Shown piece by piece: positions 34,807 to 43,927 of a DNA stretch of 64,000 bases. The position numbers and the translations under genes are program-made. Position 1 is the stretch's first letter, and each line of letters starts with the position of its first letter. This stretch comes from Phycisphaerae bacterium (GTDB taxonomy: Bacteria; Planctomycetota; Phycisphaerae; UBA1845; PWPN01), in contig DAOOIV010000002.1 of the NCBI GenBank assembly GCA_035384605.1, positions 1 through 64,000 on the forward strand. The letters run 5' to 3'. The notes beneath the pieces were generated by a model. The model saw nothing but the letters and a program-made list of their open reading frames with translations. It did not search any database and was not told the DNA's origin.

Positions 34807-35742
34807 TCACAGGTTCCCCCGATACCACTCAATCGCCCGCCGCAACCCCTCGTCGAACTTCACCACCGGCTCGAAGCCGATGATCTTGCGGGCCAGGCTG
34901 ATGTCGGCCAGCGAGTGCTTCACGTCGCCCGGACGAACATCGGTGTAGATCGGCTTGACATCCTTGCCGAGCAACTCGTTGATCAGCCGGATCGTCCGGT
35001 TGACGCTCACGCTCTCGGCACAGGCAATGTTGATCACCTCGCCACTGAGCCTGGGAGCCTGAGCCGCCAGCATGTTCGCGTGAACCACGTTGTCGATGTA
35101 CGTGAAATCGCGGGTCTGCTCGCCGTCACCATGGATCGTCGGCGGCTTGTCATTGAGAATCGCCGTCACAAACGCCGGAATGGCCGCTGCGTACTGGCTC
35201 TTGGGATCCTGCCGCGGGCCGAACACGTTGAAATACCGCAGCGAGATCGTCTCCAGGCCGTAACACAAATGAAAGGCCTTCAGGTAGTACTCCCCCACCA
35301 GCTTATTGACCGCATACGGGCTCAGCGGGGCCGGCCGCATCGATTCACGCTTGGGAGACTCCACCTGGTCGCCGTAGGCGCTGCTGCTGGCGGCGTAGAT
35401 CACCCGGCGGCAGCCGCAATCACGGGCCGCCATCAGAATATTGAACGTGCCGTTGATGTTGCAGTCGTGCGAGGACCGCGGGTCGGCCACCGACTTGGGC
35501 ACCGACGGCAAGGCCCCCTCGTGAAAGATGATCTCAACGCCTTCGCAGGCCTTGCGACAATCGTCCATCGATCGAAGATCGCCCTCGATAATCTCGATAT
35601 CCTTGCTCACCGCGGCCAGGTTGGCCCGCTTGCCGGTCGAGAAGTTGTCCAGAACGCGGACCCTCTGCCCGTCGGCCGCCAGCCGATGAACGATGTGCGA
35701 TCCGATGAAGCCCCCGCCGCCGGTGACAAGATATGTTGACAT
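34807..35742 (-). CDS. NAD-dependent sugar-nucleotide epimerase/dehydratase
   Basis: Extended short-chain dehydrogenase (311 aa) acting on UDP- or GDP-sugars for surface polysaccharide synthesis. The nucleotide-binding loop is VTGGGGFIGSHIV at the N terminus. The acidic NAD(H) discriminator is VLDNFSTGKR, the active-site tyrosine/lysine is in SPYAVNKLVGEYYLK, and ISLRYFNVFGPRQDPKS is the substrate loop seen in WbpP/Gne UDP-GlcNAc 4-epimerases. WbpP-like function is my best guess. Start is ATG 35742 (MSTYLVTG). Confidence 0.88.
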   Translation of the reverse strand: MSTYLVTGGGGFIGSHIVHRLAADGQRVRVLDNFSTGKRANLAAVSKDIEIIEGDLRSMDDCRKACEGVEIIFHEGALPSVPKSVADPRSSHDCNINGTFNILMAARDCGCRRVIYAASSSAYGDQVESPKRESMRPAPLSPYAVNKLVGEYYLKAFHLCYGLETISLRYFNVFGPRQDPKSQYAAAIPAFVTAILNDKPPTIHGDGEQTRDFTYIDNVVHANMLAAQAPRLSGEVINIACAESVSVNRTIRLINELLGKDVKPIYTDVRPGDVKHSLADISLARKIIGFEPVVKFDEGLRRAIEWYRGNL

Positions 35743-36062
35743 AGAATCACATCCCAATGCCCAAAAACCATCCTTCGCTTGACGAGCCGGCGGCTTTATG
35801 CCGCCGGTCTTCCATGAAACAGCAGGGCAGTGAGCCCCGGCTCATCAAGCCTCACGGCCGCAAGCCGCTCCTACGAATATCGACCGATTCGAGCGAACAT
35901 GCACACGCAAAGCCGTGAGCATCGCACCCGACGCGCATCTCACCCGATCCACTCCGGCCCGGTCGGTACGGCGGCGTCGAGGTCGCCGCAGCGACCGAGG
36001 CCTGCCGCATTATTCAGCCGGGACGCCAGGTCTCCGCCTCCTTTGGTGGCTCCGACCGCGCC
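35743..36062. repeat. intergenic cluster of palindromes
   Basis: 320 bp without a gene. It holds at least three palindromes: CCGGCGGC-tttat-GCCGCCGG (35787-35807, perfect 8-bp stem), TGAGCC-cc-GGCTCA (35831-35844), and CGGC-cgcaa-GCCG (35855-35867). They differ in sequence, so this is a mosaic of different short elements rather than an array. Confidence 0.6.
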
Positions 36063-37046
36063 TTACTCAATCAACTCTGGGCCGGCGGGCCAGTTCGGCT
36101 CCTTGCCCTGCAGAACCGCAATGACATCGTCGACCACGTCGTCCATGGCCGCCAAGCCCTCGGGGCTGCGGGCTCCAATGTGCGCGGTCAACACGCAATT
36201 GGGCGCTGCCAGAAGCGGGTAATCCGCCGGCGGCGGCTCAGGATCGTGCACGTCGACCGCCGCTCCGGCCAGATGCCCCGATTCCAAAGCTTCGGCCAGC
36301 GCCCTTGCCACCACAACCGGCCCGCGAGCAGCGTTGACCAGGTATGAGCCCTGCTTGAACGACGCCAGTGCATCAGCATCAATCATTCCTCGCGTCAACT
36401 TCGTGAGCGGCACGTGCAGGGTAACCACGTCGGCCTCAGCATACACCGCCTCGTGGCTGCTCTTGCTCTCGGCCGGAAACGGCAGCCATCCGATCTCGCG
36501 GATGTCATGATAGATGATCCGAGTCCCGAAACCGTTGGCCAGTCGAAAACCCACGGCCGTCCCAATCCGACCCATGCCGATCACGCCCACCGTCTGGTGG
36601 CGAAGCTCCTTGGCCCTGGGCCTGACTGACCGGATGGAATCGAACTCGCCGCCCCGCATCCCCTTATCGTTCTCCACCACCCGCCGCTGCAGCGCAATAA
36701 TCAGCCCCACCACCAGATCGGCAACCGCGTGCGTCGAAGCGGCTGGCGTGTAAACCACCTTGATGCCGGCATCCAGCGCCGCCTTCAGGTCGATATTGTC
36801 CAGACCCACTCCGCCCCGACCAATGACCTTCAGCCGTCCACCCGCCTTTGCCGCCTCGATCACCTTCGCGTTGATCAACGAGTACGTCCGCACAACCATT
36901 GCGTCCGCCGTTGCAGCCGCCTCAATCAGACTGGCTTCATCGCATTTGGGAAGCACAACGACGTCGCCGACGGCCGCCAGCCGGGCCATCGCCGCCTCGC
37001 TGGCCCGCTCGGTCACCACAATCTTCAATCGGGATGCTTCACTCAT
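36063..37046 (-). CDS. D-2-hydroxyacid dehydrogenase (phosphoglycerate dehydrogenase-like)
   Basis: NAD-dependent 2-hydroxyacid dehydrogenase (327 aa) of the SerA type, without the C-terminal regulatory ACT domain. The core is complete: VIGRGGVGLDNIDLKAA, the cofactor loop GVIGMGRIGTAVG, VNAARGPVV with the catalytic Arg, AAVDVHDPEPPP with the Glu and LTAHIGARSPEG with the His. It could be 3-phosphoglycerate dehydrogenase or a glyoxylate/hydroxypyruvate reductase; the sequence alone does not decide. Divergent from cysC. Confidence 0.88.
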   Translation of the reverse strand: MSEASRLKIVVTERASEAAMARLAAVGDVVVLPKCDEASLIEAAATADAMVVRTYSLINAKVIEAAKAGGRLKVIGRGGVGLDNIDLKAALDAGIKVVYTPAASTHAVADLVVGLIIALQRRVVENDKGMRGGEFDSIRSVRPRAKELRHQTVGVIGMGRIGTAVGFRLANGFGTRIIYHDIREIGWLPFPAESKSSHEAVYAEADVVTLHVPLTKLTRGMIDADALASFKQGSYLVNAARGPVVVARALAEALESGHLAGAAVDVHDPEPPPADYPLLAAPNCVLTAHIGARSPEGLAAMDDVVDDVIAVLQGKEPNWPAGPELIE

Positions 37047-37109
37047 GGCCGGGAATTATGGCCGGATTCCCTTCCCGCGACAAGGCGACATCCTACTCCT
37101 GCCGACCGG

Positions 37110-37138
37110 TTGAGCCCAGGCTGGCAGATTCTTATACT
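37110..37138 (+). promoter_or_regulatory. sigma-70-type promoter of cysC
   Basis: TTGAGC (37110-37115), 17-nt spacer, TATACT (37133-37138), 55 bp before the cysC start. Expected position for the divergent region. Confidence 0.5.
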
Positions 37139-37193
37139 ACCCCACTCGTTTCAACACTGAGTGAGAAACGACGGGTTCTGCAAAGGGATACAA

Positions 37194-37823
37194 ATGACGG
37201 AGATCAAGGCAACAAACATCACTTGGCATGAAGGTCACGTCAGTCGGGCCGACCGCGAAAAGCTCCTCGGGCAGAAAGGCGCGACCATCTGGTTTACCGG
37301 CCTCAGCGGCTCCGGCAAGAGCACCATCGCCTTCACGGTCGAACACGCCCTCGTCGAGCGAGGCCACTTGGCCTACGTGGCCGACGGCGACAACATCCGC
37401 CACGGCCTGAATAAGAATCTGGGGTTCTCCGCCGCCGACCGCGAGGAGAACATCCGCCGCATCGGCGAGGTCGCCAAGCTCTTCGCCGACGCCGGCTGCA
37501 TCATACTCACCAGCTTCATCAGCCCTTACCGCAAGGACCGCGACCAGGCCCGTAAAATCCACGAAGAGGCAGGCCTGGCCTTTATCGAGGTCTTCGTCGA
37601 CGTCCCGATCGAGAAATGCGAACAGCGCGACCCGAAGGGCCTTTACAAGAAGGCCCGCGACGCACTCGCCGCCGGCAAGGGCATGGGCTTTACCGGCGTG
37701 GACGACCCCTATGAGCCCCCGCTCAAGCCCGAACTGGTCATCCATAACGACAAGGTGACCCCGCAAGAGGCCGCCACCCAGGTCCTGGACTACCTGCAAC
37801 AGAAGGGCCTGTTGACCAAGTAG
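37194..37823 (+). CDS. cysC: adenylylsulfate kinase
   Basis: Phosphorylates adenylylsulfate (APS) to PAPS in sulfate activation (209 aa). Walker A TGLSGSGKST (35-44). Also present are YVADGDNIRHGLNKNLGFSAADREENIRRIGEVAKLF, the lid SFISPYRKDRDQAR, EVFVDVPIEKCEQRDPKGLYKKA, and FTGVDDPYEPP. No cysD/cysN or PAPS reductase is nearby, so it may feed sulfation of carbohydrates as well as assimilation. ATG 37194 follows an AAAGGGA ribosome site; the longer frame lacks one. Confidence 0.95.
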   Translation: MTEIKATNITWHEGHVSRADREKLLGQKGATIWFTGLSGSGKSTIAFTVEHALVERGHLAYVADGDNIRHGLNKNLGFSAADREENIRRIGEVAKLFADAGCIILTSFISPYRKDRDQARKIHEEAGLAFIEVFVDVPIEKCEQRDPKGLYKKARDALAAGKGMGFTGVDDPYEPPLKPELVIHNDKVTPQEAATQVLDYLQQKGLLTK

Positions 37824-37859
37824 GCCGTGCTCTGCACGCCAACGACAGCCCGGCCAAGC

Positions 37860-37875
37860 GTCGGGCAAGCCCGAC
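37860..37875. repeat. short palindrome
   Basis: GTCGGG-caag-CCCGAC, directly abutting the stop codon of the M20 peptidase gene and near the end of cysC. It may act as a bidirectional transcript end. Confidence 0.5.
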
Positions 37876-39576
37876 CTACATCATCATGCTCCACACAGCC
37901 AGCGTGCTGATCGCCAGGGCCTGCTGCATCTCGGCGATATCCACGTATTCGTGATCGCTATGAGCAACATCGAGACGGCCGGCCCCGAAGATGGCCACGG
38001 GATACCCCCGAGCATGGTACAACCGGGCGTCGCAACTCGTCCGCCAACCGACGACCTCGACCGGCGGCAACCCGACCGCCTCGCGAGCGGCCAGCAGAGC
38101 CCGCATCGGCTCGATGCCTGGGTCGGCCGCGTAGGCATCATTGTGCAGCCGGTCAAAGCTCATTTCGATCATGCTCTCGTCAAAACGGAAACCGCAAGCC
38201 GCGCTGCAATCCATCGCCCCTCGCCGCGCCGCCGCCGCCAGTCGAGCTTCGATGTCCTCCATACGATGACAGGGTGTGAACCCCTGCCCACCCTCGAGCA
38301 CAACCTCGGCCGCCTCCTCATCCGCATCGGCCAGTCGAACGATCACATCCCGCAAAGGGATATCCGCCGAATCGAGAAGACCACGCAACATGTACGCTGC
38401 CTTGGTGATCGCGTTGTCGCATTCAGACAAAGCACCCATGTGCCCGCCAACGCCGAAAACATCGATGCGAAACCCAGGCGGCCCTGACTGAGAGACGCAT
38501 TCAACCGAGAAGTGCTTCTCAAGCATCGGCTTGCCGGTGGCCGCGTCAAGTATGACGGTCTTGTCGCCATGTCTGCGACAATATGCCCTTAGCGAATCCG
38601 CCAGGCATCGCTCGATGCTCACCGCAGCCTCTTCTGGACTTGCCTGCGAACCCAGAGCCACCACCACCGCCACATGATCACAGACCGTTCCGGGCGTCCT
38701 GCCGTAAGGACCCAGGATGCCCGGGTTCGCCTGAACGTGCTCGAGCCCGAACAGCGGATGGCGCGTCTCCTCCTGGAAGCGACGACCCTCCTCATCCAGC
38801 GCCGTGACAACGTACGGAACCATTTTCAACGCGTTGCCCTCGGTGCCGTTGCCGACCGACAACCGGCATCGATAGTACACACACCCCCGGTGGGCACAGT
38901 AGGGAACAAGCCCCGTACACTCGTGCACGATCATTGGGCAACCCGAAAACCGCGGGTCCATCGCCAGCGACAGCGAGCCGTTTCCGCCAATCTCCTCGTC
39001 AATGACAAACTGGTACACGCGCCCGCGCCGGCCCTGACGCCCCAGATGACGCTGCAACTCGTCCAACAGGCGCATCTGTGCCAGAAGCACCGCTACCTGG
39101 GCCTTGTTGTCGCACGCCCCGCGCCCGACGACGCGATGCCCCACCGCTCGCGGTGCCGTCCAGAATGGCACAATGTCCACGTGAGCGTGTTGAACCACCG
39201 GTCGTGGGTTCGTACCGGGGTTCCCGTCGAAGATAACCACCAGGTTCGTCCGGCCTGCATAGACCTGTTCAGCCGGCGGCACCCGCCCCCGCCGATCAGC
39301 CGCGTATCCCGGCGCGGTGTACGCCGGCTCTGACTCGATCGCGGGGTCGATAGGCGGACGTTCCACTTCCCCGCTGCAATCACGCAAGCCCTCAACTTCT
39401 CGCTGAATCAGGTCAAAAAGCTGCTGTTCTCGTGATGCGGTTGAGGCCAAGTCTGAATCGGGCGCCGTGTCCACCGCACACAGACTCAGCAACGTATCAC
39501 GTAGGTACGTCGCATAACCATCGCTGCCGGCTAGGTGGCTCACGAAGTCAACAGCCGCCGGGTCGAGCTTTGGCAT
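37876..39576 (-). CDS. M20-family metallopeptidase/deacylase
   Basis: A 566-residue zinc aminoacylase-type hydrolase of the ArgE/DapE/CPG2 superfamily. Metal-site features are VVQHAHVDIVPF (His-x-Asp) and VVGRGACDNKAQVAV, with the catalytic acid in QFVIDEEIGGNGS and a final His in DVAHSDHEYVDI. The protein is about 150 residues longer than typical members. The extra length lies in the N-terminal and dimerisation regions. Substrate unknown; probably a dipeptide or acylated amino acid. Convergent with cysC. Confidence 0.88.
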   Translation of the reverse strand: MPKLDPAAVDFVSHLAGSDGYATYLRDTLLSLCAVDTAPDSDLASTASREQQLFDLIQREVEGLRDCSGEVERPPIDPAIESEPAYTAPGYAADRRGRVPPAEQVYAGRTNLVVIFDGNPGTNPRPVVQHAHVDIVPFWTAPRAVGHRVVGRGACDNKAQVAVLLAQMRLLDELQRHLGRQGRRGRVYQFVIDEEIGGNGSLSLAMDPRFSGCPMIVHECTGLVPYCAHRGCVYYRCRLSVGNGTEGNALKMVPYVVTALDEEGRRFQEETRHPLFGLEHVQANPGILGPYGRTPGTVCDHVAVVVALGSQASPEEAAVSIERCLADSLRAYCRRHGDKTVILDAATGKPMLEKHFSVECVSQSGPPGFRIDVFGVGGHMGALSECDNAITKAAYMLRGLLDSADIPLRDVIVRLADADEEAAEVVLEGGQGFTPCHRMEDIEARLAAAARRGAMDCSAACGFRFDESMIEMSFDRLHNDAYAADPGIEPMRALLAAREAVGLPPVEVVGWRTSCDARLYHARGYPVAIFGAGRLDVAHSDHEYVDIAEMQQALAISTLAVWSMMM

Positions 39577-39600
39577 ACACCGGTCTCCCCCGTCTTCCCG

Positions 39601-40461
39601 TCACGGCACAACCTGCAACCGCGGCTGATCCACGGCATTCAGTGTGCCGTCGAACCGGATGGGGCGGAATGAATACCCAACCGCGGCCCGCAGAGCCTGT
39701 CTCCGCCTTGGCGAAGCCATGTCCGCAAGCGAGTCAAGCAGCTTGCCTGTCGACGCCCGCCGGCGGCTGCGCCAGTAATCCTCGAAATCATTCCGACGTC
39801 GCAGGATGAGTTGCCAGACATAGATCGAATGAGTGGCCGAATCGATTTGCAGGATGCGCGGATCATCCAAAGCCTTCGCCGCCGCCGCCGCCAATTGTTG
39901 ATCGAGCGCCTCAGCGCGGATCGGCTCCTGACCCAGAAGCGGCGTGCTGACCGCCGCGCGACTCGTTGCAAACAACGTCCGAACGTCATTATCGCTGGCT
40001 CGAAGCATCTCCTGCTCGACTTCCGCAAGGGTCACGATTCGCCGATCCACGCGGAAGGTGTATTCCGTCTCCAGCCGTGGCAACGACACGTCGTACACGG
40101 ATCGGGCGGGGTAGTGCTGCAGGACCACCTTCAACACCATCGCATTGAAAGCATTAACCCAGTAAGCCGTCGCCGCCGCACGCGTGGGAAACTGATCCGG
40201 CGTGCTGGCAGGGCCGGTCACGCTCAGCAGCGCGTAGTAACGGTCCAGATCCTCGGGGTGCGCCGCCAACCCGACGTAATCAACAAGGCCGTTTCGCACA
40301 TAAGCCTGAAGCACGCGGGCCCAATCACGGTCGGAGTACCGGTAGGGCCGCTCCAACAGTGCTGTCTCCGGACGAATGTCCGGTTGCGTGCAGCCGACGA
40401 TCGCGGCCAGCCAGACGACCGCGACCCATCTGCAACCCGGCTCCCTTGTCGATAGTCTCAC
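39601..40461 (-). CDS. DUF547 lipoprotein
   Basis: A 286-residue lipoprotein (WLAAIVGC lipobox at about residue 24). It has a DUF547 domain: VDYVGLAAHPEDLDRYYALL, then AYWVNAFNAMVLKVVLQHYP and the later VEQEMLRASDN..TLFATSRAAVSTPLL region. DUF547 proteins are exported and of unknown function, with a suspected papain-like or transglutaminase-like fold. It lies 24 bp upstream of the M20 gene on the same strand and is probably co-transcribed. Confidence 0.88.
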   Translation of the reverse strand: MRLSTREPGCRWVAVVWLAAIVGCTQPDIRPETALLERPYRYSDRDWARVLQAYVRNGLVDYVGLAAHPEDLDRYYALLSVTGPASTPDQFPTRAAATAYWVNAFNAMVLKVVLQHYPARSVYDVSLPRLETEYTFRVDRRIVTLAEVEQEMLRASDNDVRTLFATSRAAVSTPLLGQEPIRAEALDQQLAAAAAKALDDPRILQIDSATHSIYVWQLILRRRNDFEDYWRSRRRASTGKLLDSLADMASPRRRQALRAAVGYSFRPIRFDGTLNAVDQPRLQVVP

Positions 40462-41274
40462 GCTTGGGACACTCCAACGAACACGACCACCGTATTCTAT
40501 CAGGCAACGACACGCCGTCGAGTGGTATCACGATGCGCCCATCTTCCGGGGTACATGACAGTCTGGGCGGGCATGCCGACCGGTCCAGGTTGGGCGATCA
40601 ACCCCGTTCAGCGGGTTTGCCCGCCAAAACGGGCTTGATGGGGTAACACCGTGAAGGAGGAATCGGCCGACCGTGAACCGGTCGTAAAACGACCGACCTG
40701 TTTGCCCTTCGGGAAAGACCGCTACAGCGGTCTGCTTTCGGCTTGCGTTCACGACAACCGGGTCAGCCGCCAGGAGTGCCGCCGCTTCTGTCACGGGCCC
40801 CATCTTCCAGGCCCCGTGACACGTCGCCAGTGTGTGCCACCGGTAGCTTGCCTGCCCGTGTCCCTCGCGCACGCGGGCAAGTCGCCCGTGGTGCTTGCGA
40901 AATGACCTGCCGAATACCAAGAATCCCGTTCCGCCCACGCCACCACAACCGGCGACCGCGCCAGGACATCATCGCACCCGAAGACCGCCTCGCCAGTTTC
41001 AGCGCAAAAAAACCCGAGGCCGTGCCGTCCAGCCGGGGTGAACCAGACGGACTTTGGGGGGTGCCTCGGGTACGATCATGTTAACCGGCTCCGCCCACCG
41101 CCTGCAAGCCCCGTCAGTGAGACCGCCGCAGCGACAGTACCTGAGTCTTGGCACCACAAAAAACGCCGGGCCGGTAAGCGTCGGCCTTTTCCACCAGCCC
41201 CTTGACAGATATGCTGTGGGCATCGATCAAGAGGTCGCGCGAGTCGCAGCCGCGTTCTTGCTTGAGGGCCGTTT
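40462..41274. other. 813-bp intergenic stretch with a large palindrome, no gene seen
   Basis: No gene supported. A 9-bp stem TGTCACGGG / CCCGTGACA (40789-40821, 15-nt loop) is the clearest structure. It is followed by further partial inverted repeats of the type GCCCG..CGGGC up to about 40890. One open frame crosses it on the minus strand (40528-40938), but it reads as palindrome-derived text. Confidence 0.5.
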
Positions 41275-42783
41275 GTGACTGAGCCAACAACAGTTGCTCT
41301 TGTCTCGCTGGGATGCGTCAAGAACCTGGTGGATTCTGAGAAGATCCTCGGCCAATTGGCGGAACGAGGGGCCGTCATAGCCGCCGACCCGGCCGACGCC
41401 GACATTATTGTGATCAACACCTGCGGTTTCCTCCAAGCCGCGCGGGCCGAAGGCCACAAAGTCATCGCCGAGATGCTGCGTTACAGACGGTCCGGCCGTT
41501 GCCGCCGCATCGTGGTGGTCGGCTGCCTGGTCCAGCGCGACGGGCACGCGCTGCTGGACGCCTTCCCCGAAATCGACGCCCTCGTCAGCGTCCACCGCCG
41601 AGACGACGTCCCTGACGCGGTACTGGCCGGAACGACCAAACCGGCAGCGCCCCCGTCACAACCCCGGCGCAGGTCGGGTGCCAAGGCCGGCCATCGCCGC
41701 CAGGCCGATCTCTACCTGGGCGCGTACCACCCCCACGTTGCATTGGATACCGCTCGCCTCCGCCTGACGCCCCGCCACTATGCGTACCTGCGGATCAGCG
41801 AGGGCTGCAACCAGAAGTGCAGCTTCTGCAACATCCCGGCCATCCGTGGCCCGATGCGATCAAAACCCCCTCAAGTCGTCCTTGCCGAAGCCCGGGAACT
41901 GATCTCCGACGGTGCGGCGGAACTCAACATCATCGGCCAGGACACCACCGCTTACGGAAAAGATCTCCACTACCGGCCGGGTCTGGCCGGCTTGCTTCGG
42001 CAACTCGATAAACTCGACGGGCTGCGATGGATTCGCCTGCTCTACGCTTACCCCACGGCTTTCACCGACGACATGATCGACGCCGTTGCAGAATGCTCCA
42101 AGGTGGTCAAATACGTCGACCTGCCTTTGCAGCACATCAACGATCGCATCCTCAAGGCCATGCGCCGCCGGGTAACGCGAGCTCAGATAGAGGCGCTTCT
42201 CGACAAGCTTCGCCGTCGCGTCCCCGATGTCGCCATCCGCACAACCCTCATTGCGGGTTTTCCAGGCGAGACCGAAGAGGAATTCGACGAGTTGATCCAC
42301 TTTGTCAGGCAGATGCGTTTTGCGGCCGTGGGGGTGTTCGCCTATTCTCAAGAGCCGGATACCCCGGCCGGCCGATTCGAAGCACAACTCCCCGAAAAAG
42401 TCAAACAGCAGCGCGTTGAAGTAATCATGAAAACTCAGCAGGAGATCGCCTTCGCCCACGCCGCCGGCCTCAAAGGCCACGTGCTCGAAGTCCTCGTGGA
42501 TGAGAAGGCCGCCAGAGGCCGGTACATCGCCCGCCATGCGGGTCAGGCACCCGATGTCGATGCGGTCACCTATGTCCTGTCCGACAAAGTCCACCCCGGC
42601 CGGTTTGTTCAGGTCCGTTGCGAAGCCTCGGAGGGTTACGATTTGATTGCCCGCCCTGTCGACGATATCCTGCCGAACCGAAAGACCGGAAGAACAAGCC
42701 GACGTGAGGCGGGACGATCCAGGCCCACGCTGGAAAGCCTGTTGGATCCCGTCGGAAACACCACGAAAAACCATGAAGATTAA
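41275..42783 (+). CDS. rimO: ribosomal protein S12 methylthiotransferase RimO
   Basis: Radical-SAM enzyme that methylthiolates Asp89 of ribosomal protein S12. The N-terminal UPF0004 cluster cysteines are seen in SLGCVKNLVDSE, INTCGFL and VVGCLVQR. The radical-SAM motif is SEGCNQKCSFCNIP (CxxxCxxC). IRGPMRSKPP, ELNIIGQDTTAYG, YVDLPLQHINDRIL and the C-terminal TRAM domain follow. The protein is 502 aa, longer than usual (about 440), with a loop before the radical-SAM core and a Lys/Arg-rich tail. It starts with GTG at 41275 after a GAGGG site. The end overlaps the pgsA start by 11 bp. Confidence 0.93.
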   Translation: MTEPTTVALVSLGCVKNLVDSEKILGQLAERGAVIAADPADADIIVINTCGFLQAARAEGHKVIAEMLRYRRSGRCRRIVVVGCLVQRDGHALLDAFPEIDALVSVHRRDDVPDAVLAGTTKPAAPPSQPRRRSGAKAGHRRQADLYLGAYHPHVALDTARLRLTPRHYAYLRISEGCNQKCSFCNIPAIRGPMRSKPPQVVLAEARELISDGAAELNIIGQDTTAYGKDLHYRPGLAGLLRQLDKLDGLRWIRLLYAYPTAFTDDMIDAVAECSKVVKYVDLPLQHINDRILKAMRRRVTRAQIEALLDKLRRRVPDVAIRTTLIAGFPGETEEEFDELIHFVRQMRFAAVGVFAYSQEPDTPAGRFEAQLPEKVKQQRVEVIMKTQQEIAFAHAAGLKGHVLEVLVDEKAARGRYIARHAGQAPDVDAVTYVLSDKVHPGRFVQVRCEASEGYDLIARPVDDILPNRKTGRTSRREAGRSRPTLESLLDPVGNTTKNHED

Positions 42784-43384
42784 CCTCCCAAATCAGATCA
42801 CCATCGGCCGGCTGCTGCTGGCAATCGTCTTTTTTATTTGCCTCGAACAATACGACGCTAAGGCCCCCAAGGCCTGGCTTATGGATTTCTCCCTGGCTCT
42901 CTTCGTCGTCGCCGCCTTGACCGACGTGATTGATGGCTACTTGGCCCGCAAGCATAATCAGGTGACGTCCTTTGGTCGTCTGATCGATCCGTTCGTGGAC
43001 AAGATCCTCGTTCTCGGAGCCTATATCTTTCTGGCCGGCGACGGCTTCATCGACTCCGCCGGCCGAAAAGTCACCGATGTCGCCATGTGGATGGTAGTCG
43101 TCATCCTCGGACGCGAACTGTTGGTGACCAGCCTCCGCGGCGTGACCGAGGCCGCTGGAACGTCCTTCGGCGCAAATATCCACGGCAAAGCCAAAATGTT
43201 CCTGCAGTCCGTGACCGTCGGGTGGATTCTGGTTACCGTCGGCCATCCACAATCACTGGCGTTCGCCGTCGGCCTCCGAGCGCCGCTCATCTACCTGACG
43301 GTCATCATCACCGTGCTCTCCGGCTTCTCCTATCTCCACGCCGCCCGCCATCTGCTCTCCGAGACGTCGAGGCCGACCACATGA
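42773..43384 (+). CDS. pgsA: CDP-diacylglycerol-glycerol-3-phosphate 3-phosphatidyltransferase
   Basis: Makes phosphatidylglycerophosphate from CDP-diacylglycerol and glycerol-3-phosphate (203 aa, integral membrane). The CDP-alcohol phosphotransferase motif is complete: DVIDGYLARK..SFGRLIDPFVDKI. The N-terminal signature NLPNQITIGRLLLAIVFF is typical. Start ATG 42773 overlaps the rimO end by 11 bp; its end overlaps pgpA as ATGA. Coupling with pgpA pairs synthase and phosphatase. Confidence 0.93.
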   Translation: MKINLPNQITIGRLLLAIVFFICLEQYDAKAPKAWLMDFSLALFVVAALTDVIDGYLARKHNQVTSFGRLIDPFVDKILVLGAYIFLAGDGFIDSAGRKVTDVAMWMVVVILGRELLVTSLRGVTEAAGTSFGANIHGKAKMFLQSVTVGWILVTVGHPQSLAFAVGLRAPLIYLTVIITVLSGFSYLHAARHLLSETSRPTT

Positions 43385-43893
43385 TGCGTAAATGGGCGGT
43401 AACCGGGCTGGGGCTTGGCTTTGCCCCGCTGGCCCCAGGCACTTTCGGGTCTGCCGGAGCAATCCTGGCGGGCACGGCCGCATGGACGATCTGCCACAAG
43501 TCCGCGACCGACCCGGCTGTTCTCAACGTCATCTGGGTACTGCTGACATTGCTGGCCGGCATCGGCTGCGTCGCTTGGGGCCCCTGGGCCATCGATTATT
43601 TCGCCGCCAGATCCCGCAAACCCGGCGACCCGGGACCCGTGGTCATCGACGAGTTCGCCGGACAATGGATCTCGCTCGTCGCGTTGCCCATGGGTAGCCT
43701 CCGCCAGGCACTGACGGTGCTGGCCGTCCAGTTCTTTCTCTTTCGCCTCTTTGACGTCATCAAGCCGCCGCCGGCCCGACGACTGGAAAGGCTGCCCGCA
43801 GGTTGGGGCATTCTGCTCGACGACTTGGCCGCCGGCATCTACGCCAACATCGTCGGGCAGGTCATCTTCAGGTACTTTAGTCTATGGAGCTGA
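43381..43893 (+). CDS. pgpA: phosphatidylglycerophosphatase A
   Basis: Dephosphorylates phosphatidylglycerophosphate to phosphatidylglycerol (170 aa, four helices). Family signatures are GLGFAPLAPGTFGSAGAI near the N terminus and PVVIDEFAGQWISL, which carries the catalytic acidic residues, then FRLFDVIKPPPARRLERLP and GILLDDLAAGIYANI. Start ATG 43381 sits in the ATGA overlap with pgsA. The next gene uppP follows 34 bp later. Confidence 0.93.
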   Translation: MMRKWAVTGLGLGFAPLAPGTFGSAGAILAGTAAWTICHKSATDPAVLNVIWVLLTLLAGIGCVAWGPWAIDYFAARSRKPGDPGPVVIDEFAGQWISLVALPMGSLRQALTVLAVQFFLFRLFDVIKPPPARRLERLPAGWGILLDDLAAGIYANIVGQVIFRYFSLWS

Positions 43894-43927
43894 GCTTCCG
43901 GCCACCGGAGGCTCTAGAGAAACTGGC

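Noticed and set aside
40528..40938. A 136-codon minus-strand frame across the 40.5-41 kb gap
   Set aside because: The text follows the palindrome and has no domain-like pattern or ribosome site.
43087..43380. N-terminal extension of pgpA
   Set aside because: It runs inside pgsA in another frame. The ATGA overlap at 43381 marks the true start.
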